From Karstenula rhodostoma CBS 690.94 (Eukaryota; Ascomycota; Dothideomycetes; Pleosporales; Didymosphaeriaceae), in NCBI GenBank assembly GCA_010093485.1, contig MU001496.1:820252-884251 (forward strand): a stretch of 64,000 nt of DNA. Direction: 5' to 3'. The number at the start of each line of letters is the position of its first letter. Position 1 is the first letter of the stretch. Made by a program: the position numbers and the translations under genes. Below the pieces are notes generated by a model. The model ran no database searches and was not told the origin of the DNA. It worked only from the letters and a program-made list of their open reading frames with translations. Of this stretch, positions 55,301 to 64,000 are shown piece by piece.

Positions 55301-58300
55301 CTATTAGGTTCTATTTAGGTCTAATAGCCTAAAGATAGATTTAATATAGTAAAGATATAATAAATATATAGTAATTTTTTTAGTTAATTTCTTTTTATAG
55401 TTTTTATACTAGTTTTTTTTAGTCTTTTATTATAATTTTTATAGAAATAATATTTACTTCTATATACTTAATACTAATAGGAGCTATTTAGTATAAAGTA
55501 GTTTAAATTAGTTCTATTATTCTCTCTTTAGAAGTTAGTAATATAAATAAAACTAATTATCCTATATCTCTTTATTCTACTATAACTTATTTTTAATAGG
55601 TAGAAAATTCTATACTTAGAGATTTTTTATAACTTATCCCCTACTAAAATACCCTTACTTAGTAAGGTATTATCTACTACTAAACTCCTAGTAGGAGATA
55701 TATAAAAACTTTAAAAGAATAAAAAGGTAAATAGCCCTATTATAGATTATATATATTTATTTTCTAAATAATATACTTTATTAGTACTAGAACTAATTAA
55801 AAAGGGTTAATTTAGACTAACTAAGTTTAAATAGGGCTAAATAGGATTTTATCTTTATTTATCTCCCCTCTTCTTTAGAGGTTATTCTTAACTTTACTTA
55901 GTTTATAGTTTAATTATTAATATAAATCTTTTTAAAGAAATTTTTAATTTCTTCTAATACTCTTTTAATATATTACTACTTATTAAAATACTTAGTTTCT
56001 AAAAGTTCTCTTTATTATTATATTCTAACTATTTAATTAGATATTCTTATTATTTATTTACTTTTTATTACCTATTAACTATTTAGTTAATATTATAAAT
56101 ATTATCTCTAAAATAGTATAAAGTATCCTTAATTAGACCTTATAGGTATAGATTATCTATATAGGGTTAGTATAACTTTAATAAAAATAGATAGAATACT
56201 AAATAAACTTTATTAAACTATAATAAGTTAATTTAGTAAGTAATTAGTAGTAAGCTAATATATTTCTTAACTACTCTAGATTCTAAAAACTTTTAATTTA
56301 GTTTTTTATTTAGTTTTATTAACTTTATATATTAATTTAATATCTATACTTTATTATTTACTATTAGTTCTAACTTAAGCCTTTTCTTATTTTAAAAAGC
56401 TTTTTAGTATTTTTAAATAGTTTCTAGCTTTTACTATATATTTATATAAATCTAGAGGAGCTTTAAGGTAATTATAAACCCTTTAGAATTTTTACTCTTA
56501 TTTAGTAGTTATTTAGGCTAATTAAGGTTAGATAGGTTATACCTAAAATAAACTTAATAAGGAGTATATCTAGTAGATATATATTTACTATTATTATATA
56601 TAAACTCTACTAAAAAGATCTATATAATCTAATTATTCTATTCTAAGAAATAAAAGATTTAAAGATATTATTCTAGTATTTAGTTTTATTACTTAGTCTA
56701 CTTATCTATCTATAGGTAGAAAGCTAATATTAAAATATATTAAGAGTTTAGATAGTAGTAAAAAGTATTCTAATACTTTAATTTTATTACTAAACCTCTA
56801 TTTAATAGTATAGTCTTTAAATTTCTATAGAGTCTAATTACTTTATAAATTTAAGCTTAAACTAGATTAGTACTATCCTAGTCTATTCTTATAGGTATAT
56901 AATAAGCTATCTTTAAAAAATAGTTAATAATAATTAAGATTATATTATATATAAGCCTAGTAAAGTAACTTAGAAATAGATTAATAATAAAATCTATTAT
57001 AATATACTACTATAGTTAATTTAAGATAAGTAGAGGCCTAAAAAAGCTATATAATTTATATTTTTTTAAATTTATCTACTAATAGTACTTATAGTTATAG
57101 ATATAGTTAGATATATTCTTAATTATCCTAGTTTAGTAATACTTTTACTATATATACTTTAAAGTATAAGATATACTAAAGTATCTAAAAAGTAAACTAT
57201 TATAATAGCTTTTAATTATACCTATCTACTTTAGGGGTATCTTAAGCTATATAGGGCTAGACTACTTTAAGTAGGGCTAATTTAGACTACTTTATACCTA
57301 CTTATTTTTATTATTATTTAATAAGTCTAAATATTTTACTTTAAGCTCTTTTTAATTCTTAAATAGTAGAGATTTACTTAGAGTTTCCTTATCTATTTTA
57401 TAGAAGTATTAAATTTAAGCCTTTAGCTCTTAATTCTACTCTTAGTTACTATATATATAAGTAGTAATTACTAAAATAAGTAGCTTATTAATATCTTACT
57501 TAGATAATACTTTAGTAAGTAATTTAATAAAGGCTTTATTATTCTTATACTTTAGTTCTTAAGTTATAAGTATATAATCTATATAATAGGATAGCCTATT
57601 TACTAGATTAGTTAATCTAGTTTAATATATTATTATAAAATTATACTTAAAAAAGGTTAAATAAGACTAAATATAATATACTATAAATATTCTAGTCTTT
57701 ATAAACTATTATAGGTTATAGTAGTCTATTAGGACTTTAAAATATTAACCTTAAAGATACTAGTACTAATATTTAACTACTTCTATAATTATAAGTAGTT
57801 CCTTATTATATATATTATAATAATACTATATTATATTTAACTTTTATAAAAAGAAGTTAATAGGCTACTATAAGCTTTTTCTATTCCTATCTAGAATAAG
57901 TTAGCTATAAATAATACTAATTATCCTTTTTAAAGTATTAGTTTTAAAATATATCTATCTTTTATTCTTATAATATATAAGGATAAGTACTATAAAAAAT
58001 ATATTTTTAAACTCTTAGAATACTTTATAACTTTTTAGTTCTAAGTCTAATATTATACTCTTCTCCCTTCTTATTATTAGGCCCTATTTAGCGCTATCTA
58101 GACCCTTTTTAGTTAAAGTAGTTAATAGTAAAGCTAAGTAGAAGAAATTAGTAATAAATCTTTTATAATAGTTTATAAAGCTAATAAAAATATAGATATT
58201 ATATTAAGAATATAAATAATACTTAGTAATATTAGGGTTTCTAGAGCTCTAATTAGCTATAATAAGGGGTACCTTAACCTAAGTACTAAACTAATTTAGG

Positions 58301-58800
58301 ATAAATATAGTATATAACTAGCCTTTATAGTAATCTTTTTTTATATAGTAATCTAATTAATTTACTTCTTAAATAAAAGGGATATTTAAGCTCTTTTTCT
58401 CTACTATAGTTATAAGTCTAGTACTTAAAATATAGAATAATTTTTCCTATATACTTTACTACTTAAATATACCCTCTTAAGTATTTCTATTATACTAAAA
58501 GCCTTTATTTAATAAAGCTATAAGTAATCTAATTATTCTAGTTACTTAGATCTAGCTTATTAATTAAATAAGCTAGCTTTATTAGTTTATAGGCTTATAT
58601 TTTTAAGTAAACTCTAAAGGTATTTAATCTAAAATTAATTTAGATAGTCTAATAGTCCCCTTAATTAAGGATAATTACTCTATTTAACTAGTTATTCTAG
58701 AGGAACTATATTAACTAGTTACTTTAAATAACCTTAAAAATTATAAGTAGAAGCTTAAATTATATAAGAAAGATAAAAAAAGCTATATTTTAAAAATTAT
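55300..58800 (-). mobile_element. Ty3/Gypsy-type pol fragment 2, RIP-inactivated
   Basis: Read on the minus strand through stops, about 57870-57710 shows the RT-linked RNase H block: PINFF, a KLN, YNIYNKELLIIIEVVKY and VLIDYYNL, against the Gypsy pattern PVxFYSRKL...DKELLAIVEALKxWRHYLEG...TDHKNL. Near 58180-58080 a block resembles FLGFxNFYRRFI...LTKKG. LTRs were not found, so the ends are approximate. Confidence 0.6.
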
Positions 58801-61800
58801 AGAATATTATACTATAGTCTCTAACTAGTAGATATACTATTCTAAGCTATAAAATCTCTAGAATTAAGTTTATACTATTATCTCCTAAGATCTCCTTACT
58901 CTAGTAATAATTAATATAGTTAAAGATAATAAATCTATTTTATAATATCTACTTTATATACTAAAGAATAATCTAGTACCTACTAATAAAGTAACTAAGA
59001 ATTTTATTTAAGTATAGTATTATACTTACTTTAATAAAGTAAAGAGTAAATAGTAAAATTTAAAAACTTAGTTTAAAGAATAGTAACTCTTCTACTATAA
59101 AGTAATTATATACTTAGTTAAAGAAATTAAAAGAGTACTTACTACCTATAATTCTTTTAAAGTTTTAGGTAAGAAGATTACCCCTAAGTAGTCCTATTTA
59201 ATTAAGTAGTAAATTCTACTTAATAAAATATTTAAAAGGCCTATAATAATACTTTTTAAAATTAAAAAGATATTTTTAGTACTAATTTAGAAATAATTAC
59301 TTTACCCTAATTATAAAAGAACTAGTATCTATATAATATTTAGTAGTTAAACTACTAAATCTAGTAGTGAATTATCTAATAATATATAGAATAATAATTA
59401 TTTTAGCTACCCCTATAAGAATATCTAATATAAATAGTAACTAATTAAATACTAATACTTATAGATAGCTATTACTAGTACTTTAATTAATAGATTTTAA
59501 GTATTTAACCTTTCTAATAAAGAGTATAATAAGATTTTAAGCTATTTAAAGTTTCTATAATAATTAAAGTTATAAACTAGGATTAATAGTACTAATTAGA
59601 AAATAAGTAATAAGAAGTAATTTACTATTAACTATTTTAGTAGTATTATAGTAGCTCTTATTAATCTAATTAACTTTCTAAGTAAAGTTTCTAAGAATAG
59701 AATCTATAATATAATATAGAATTTTTACCTACTTTTTAGGAGTATAATTCTAGATAGTATAGCTACTATTTATCTTATTAATAATTAAAACCTTTTAGTT
59801 ACTAGTTCTTTTAAGAAAGTAACTATAAAAGACTAAATTAAAATAGAAATATAAGCTTTACTTATTTTAGAAATAAGGAATTATTTAATTAAGAATATTC
59901 TTTATAGCAAGAATAGAAAATAATTAGAGAATCTACTACTTAAAAATATTAAGGTAGTTAAGAATTTTTATATAAATATTATTTTAGAAACTTAATTTAA
60001 AAAAGTTAGTATTTAGTATTTTAGTTTAAATAATACTCTAAGGATTAGAATAATTAAATAAAGTATTATAATAGTAGACCTATAGTATAAGTATAACTTT
60101 ACTTTTTTAGAATATAAGCCTATATACTCGTATCCTACTATTATAAATATAATTTAATTATCTAAGCTATTAAGAGAGAATATCTCCTACTTAAATAGTA
60201 AAAAACTATAGTATAAGTAATTAGATTATAGCGTCGCTATATCACGTAACGCGTATAGGCAGGTTAATACTTAGTTAATTAAGCCTAGTGCTATAGGTGC
60301 CCTTCTTTCTCTCTTATTATAAATAGTACTATCCTTTAGAGCTATTTAATAGAACTATATAGTACCTCTAGATATTTCCTTATTACTAGGTAGTTATAAT
60401 AGTAACTTTATATTAAAAAAAAAAAAAAAAAAAAGTAATTAGAATACCTTAGAAAAAAGGCTTTATAAGCTTTAGTATCTAGTATATATAGTGTATTAAT
60501 TAAAGGAATATAATAATAAGAATATAAGTACTATATAGTTATATATATAAGTAAAATAATTTTATAATAACTATATAAATATTTACTATATCTATTCTAC
60601 TATATTATATAGAATCTATTTAATATAAAGTAAGGATAAATACTTAAATTTTAAATTCTTATAATAAAGAAAGAATTTAGTAGGAAGTTCTATAATTTTA
60701 ATTTATAAGGAAAAACACTTTTAGAGATTCTATAATTAATAAAATACCTATTAACTTTTATAAAGAATAAGTACTAGCTTAAAATTATATAAATTTAATA
60801 GGATAATAATATAGTAATACTCCTATAGTAAGGGATATTATAATATAAAAAATAGGTAATTAAAGAAGAAATTATAATTAACCCTTTACTACTTTATATA
60901 TATAAAACTAATAGTTTAGTAAAGTAAGCTAGAAAAGAGCTAATTAAATAAATAGTAAAAATAAAGTTTAAAGTAAATTTACTAAAAAAGCTATAACTAG
61001 AGATTATAAATATAGTAGTTTAGCTATATAATATAAGTCTAAGTATAGTATATACCTTCTAATTACTAAATAAAATATTAAATAGCTAGTTCTAATAGTA
61101 CTTTTAGTATTATAAGCCTATAATTATATAATATATAATAGTAGATTTCTATCTAGACTAGAGTAGAATTTATACTTATAGATATTAAGTATATTCTCTA
61201 ATAAAGAACTATAAAGCTAGGTATAATAAAAAGAAATTTAAAATAAATTTAAGAGCTTATATTAGGTATTTAGTAAGCTATTAAGCTTCTAATATCTATA
61301 AAATATAGATTCCTATACTTAATTAAGTAATTATAACTAGAAATATTATATTTAATAAAATAATCTTCTACTAGGGAGTATATAAAATTAAGCTCCTAAA
61401 AATAGTAATTCTAAAAATTATAGAAAGTATTTATAAGGATAAAATTAATAATTTAGAAAATATATTTAATATAATTAATCTTACTTCTAGCTTAAATAAG
61501 TACGCGAGTACTATAAGAATTAAGAATATTAAGTAATTATTTAAAGGTAAAGAATTAGAGTAGATAAATTCTAAAAATAGCTAGCTAAGAAATTAGAAAG
61601 TAATAATACTAACTACTATATAAGTTATAAGTATAACTAGCTAGTAGCTAGGAATTTATATAGGCTAAAATTTAAATATAGAACTTATAACTCTAAATAT
61701 AATACTATAGCTAGATATTATAGAGACTAATTAGTATAATTAAAAGGATACTAAAAGCTACTAGAATTAGAATTTAACTAGAAGAGCTAGTAAACTAGAG

Positions 61801-63900
61801 TTTTAAAATAATACTTCTTTAGAATAGAAGCTCTAAAACCCTATTACTACTTTTTAACTTAGTAAAATTAACTCTATAATACTAAATAAAATAGGAAATC
61901 TACTAATAAGTTAAAAGTAATAGTATATCTTTCCTATAGTAAGTAAAATAAGTAAATAACTTAAAAAAAAAATATTTAAAATTAACTAATTAATAAGTAT
62001 ATATTTACTAGTTTAAAAGTTAAAATAATAAGATATAGATTATAATAATTAATTAGAAAGTAAATTAAATTTTAATATATATATATTAATAATAGATCTA
62101 TCTTTAAAAGATAGTTTCTAGATTAACTTTATATATATATATATACTAGGAGTAGATAAAACCTAGGATAAGTATAAAGGTTATAAAATACTAAATATAG
62201 TAGTTATAATAATTATATTTAAGAAATTAAAACTAGTAATATTACTAACTTATTTATATAAAAATAAGCTACTAATAAAACTAATATTCTAGAAATATCT
62301 ACTTTCCTATTCTTTAAAAAAGCTATTTAAGTAGGCTATAATTAAAGAGATTACTACCTTATAGTAGAAAAGAACTTAAATAAAGCTACTCTAATTATAA
62401 GTAATAAGATACCTACTCTTATTAAAATAGGTATTTATATATAAGCTTAATTAGAATAGTTAGTTTAAGAACTATAAAGCTTATATTATAATTAAAAGGG
62501 ACTTTTAACTAAAAGATACCTTATATTTAACCTATACTACTATACTTATAGTAAGGTTATTCTAAGTAGTAATAGTAATTACTATAGAGTTTAATTTTAA
62601 AATTAAATAATATAATATTATAGAAGTATTTCTAAATACTATAATTATAGTAGATAACCTTATAATTTATAAACTTCTAAATAGATTTAAGACACTAAAA
62701 ATATATATAAAATTAAATTAAGTTTTTTATAATTTAAAAGACTTACTACTTCTTTAGTATAAAGAGTTTTCCCACTTACTTAGAGCTAAAGGGCTTAAAG
62801 TTTTAAAGGAAGAGCTTTATTTATTTCTTTTTAGAGATTAGAAAATCTTAGTACTATTCTATATAAATAATATACTACTTCTATATTATAATAATTATAA
62901 AGAGTAAGCTTAAATACTATAAAATAAGGTTATAAATAAATATAAAATTAAAAATAAAAAACTAGTTAAGTAATTTCTTAAAGTATAAGTAATTAGAAAT
63001 TAAGATAATTAAATAATTATACTTATATATAATATATATATTAATAAGATTATAAAAAGATTTAAATTTTATAAAGCTAATAGCTTCCTACCTACTCCTC
63101 TCTTAATTAATAAGTTTAAAAAGAGTAAAAGCGAAGTATTACTATAATAGATTAAAAGTTATTAAAAAAAGATTAGATTAGTATTATATATAGTAATTAT
63201 ACTATAACTAAATATTATATTTACTATATTAAAGCTATCCTTTTTCTTTACTAATCTAAGTATAAAGTATAAAATAGTAGTTAATTAAGTAATTCTATAC
63301 CTTTATAAAATATACTAGAAAGTAATTTAGTTTAATAGATATAATAGTCTAGACTTATTTATTTATAGAGATATATCTTTTATAAATAATCTACTAATAA
63401 GATAATTATTTTATAAGTATATTATTTTACTATTTAGTAGTACTATTCTATAGAAAATAGCTTACTAAAGTATAATTATAACTTTAATTATAGAAGTAGA
63501 GCTTTTTACTCTAGAGTATATTAGTAAAGAAGTAATAACTTTAAAGTACTTCTTTACTAAGCTTATACTAGATTTAGGATTACTTTAGTAAATCTACTAT
63601 AATAACTAGTAGATAATTAGACTAGTAATTAGAAAAAATAAGTAGATTACTATATATTTTTACTATATTAATATCTAGAATATATAGCTAAAATAAAAGT
63701 ATATAAAGGGATTATTTAAGGTTTTATATTTTAAAATAAGTAAAATACCTATAAATAGTTTAATAAAGGTACTATTAAAGTAGTAGTTTACTAGATTTAT
63801 ATAGCTACTTAACCTTTAATATATAAGTTTTATAATTATAGATATAGAAGAAGTAAAGTAAGTAGAGATTTATTAGATTTAATTATAAAAAGTACTTTTT
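58800..63900 (+). mobile_element. Ty1/Copia retrotransposon, RIP-inactivated
   Basis: Plus strand. Near 60450 a GAG-pre-integrase block reads KRLYKL for the usual WHRRLGHLS. Around 62710-62880 the RT core reads FYNLKDLLLL, YKEFSHLLRAKGLKVLKEE and ILVLFYINNILL, against the Copia LYGLKQxPRxWYKxFSxxL...FYVDDILL pattern, with both aspartates changed to Asn. An RNase H-side block near 63170-63240 resembles LLYLAVxTRPDI. The order gag, integrase, RT, RNase H is that of Copia. LTRs could not be located; the right end may lie beyond the window. Confidence 0.7.
60226..60433 (+). mobile_element. 5'-truncated repeat R copy inserted in the Copia element
   Basis: 208 bp of the 3' end of repeat R with a poly(A), flanked by the 10 bp duplication AGTAATTAGA (60216-60225 and 60434-60443). 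The 5' part keeps CpG-rich words (GCGTCGCTATATCACG, TAACGCGTATAGGCAGG), unlike all other copies. Confidence 0.75.
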
Positions 63901-63910
63901 AACTAAAAAA

Positions 63911-64000
63911 TAAAAGAAAAATAAAAGAAAAATAAAAGAAAAATAAAAGAAAAATAAAAGAAAAATAAAAGAAAAATAAAAGAAAAATAAAAGAAAAATA
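63911..64000. repeat. 11 bp tandem repeat AAAAATAAAAG, continues past the window
   Basis: About eight near-perfect copies up to the last base. It lies after the Copia RNase H-like region. Confidence 0.85.

Larger units (their letters stand above)
35270..64000. other. AT-rich, RIP-degenerated repeat compartment
   Basis: From about 35270 base composition changes within some 100 bp to very high A+T, with TA-rich words and almost no CpG, and stays so to the end. Transposon protein motifs are readable only through stops, and the replacements are those of C to T and G to A change (for example D to N in RT catalytic loops, H to Y, TAG/TAA in place of Gln/Trp). This is the signature of repeat-induced point mutation. 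No host gene was found. Confidence 0.85.

Noticed and set aside
35270..64000. AT-rich block as a centromere or as mitochondrial DNA
   Set aside because: It contains identifiable nuclear LTR elements with target duplications and RIP-type changes. A centromere cannot be excluded but nothing in the sequence shows it, and no mitochondrial gene was seen.

Overview
The window is nuclear DNA of a filamentous ascomycete. The genes are split by short GT-AG introns (47 to 176 nt), the protein set is fungal (CpcA, Tim54, Sgt2, Npr3, a fused P450-reductase, a CFEM protein), and a GC-rich gene half abuts an AT-rich half made of transposons whose coding frames look mutated C to T and G to A, as RIP does. 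That layout fits Dothideomycetes, probably Pleosporales. The lineage is an inference from architecture and protein flavour; no search was run.

Gene-rich half (1 to about 35.27 kb). In order: the N-terminus of a Zn2Cys6 regulator (minus, runs off the left end); a RIP-like AT-rich MITE; the amino-acid-starvation regulator cpcA/GCN4 with upstream ORFs and no in-frame AUG for its long form; a VPS9-ankyrin-PX protein of the VRL1/VARP type (minus); a decayed FAD-linked oxidase with four frameshifts and two stops (minus); the TPR co-chaperone sgt2; the ribosome-recycling factor tma20 (minus); a protein with eight AT-hooks; a split tRNA-His; tim54; a CFEM GPI-anchored protein; a CYP505-type P450-reductase fusion; a 2.6 kb gene-poor stretch with an unassigned exon-like ORF and a dispersed repeat; a seven-helix membrane protein; npr3; and an Old Yellow Enzyme. 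Most are housekeeping genes and do not form a pathway cluster. cpcA and npr3 both belong to the cell's response to nitrogen and amino-acid supply.

AT-rich half (about 35.27 to 64 kb). Nothing here looks like an intact gene. It is a nested stack of decayed elements: several copies of a poly(A)-ended non-LTR-like repeat, an 8346 bp Gypsy element with 246 bp LTRs and a 5 bp target duplication inserted into one of those copies, a second Gypsy fragment, a Copia element, a short TA-flanked MITE-like family, and tandem repeats. There are two assembly gaps (38418-38717 and 53060-53069).

The most unusual signal is at 18240-18392. This tRNA-His(GUG) gene has a normal anticodon-loop intron and, in addition, a 67 nt insertion at the T-stem/T-loop junction. 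The insertion has every hallmark of a fungal spliceosomal intron (GTAGGT donor, TACTGAC branch site, CAG acceptor). Removing it exactly restores a perfect T-arm and a consensus B box.
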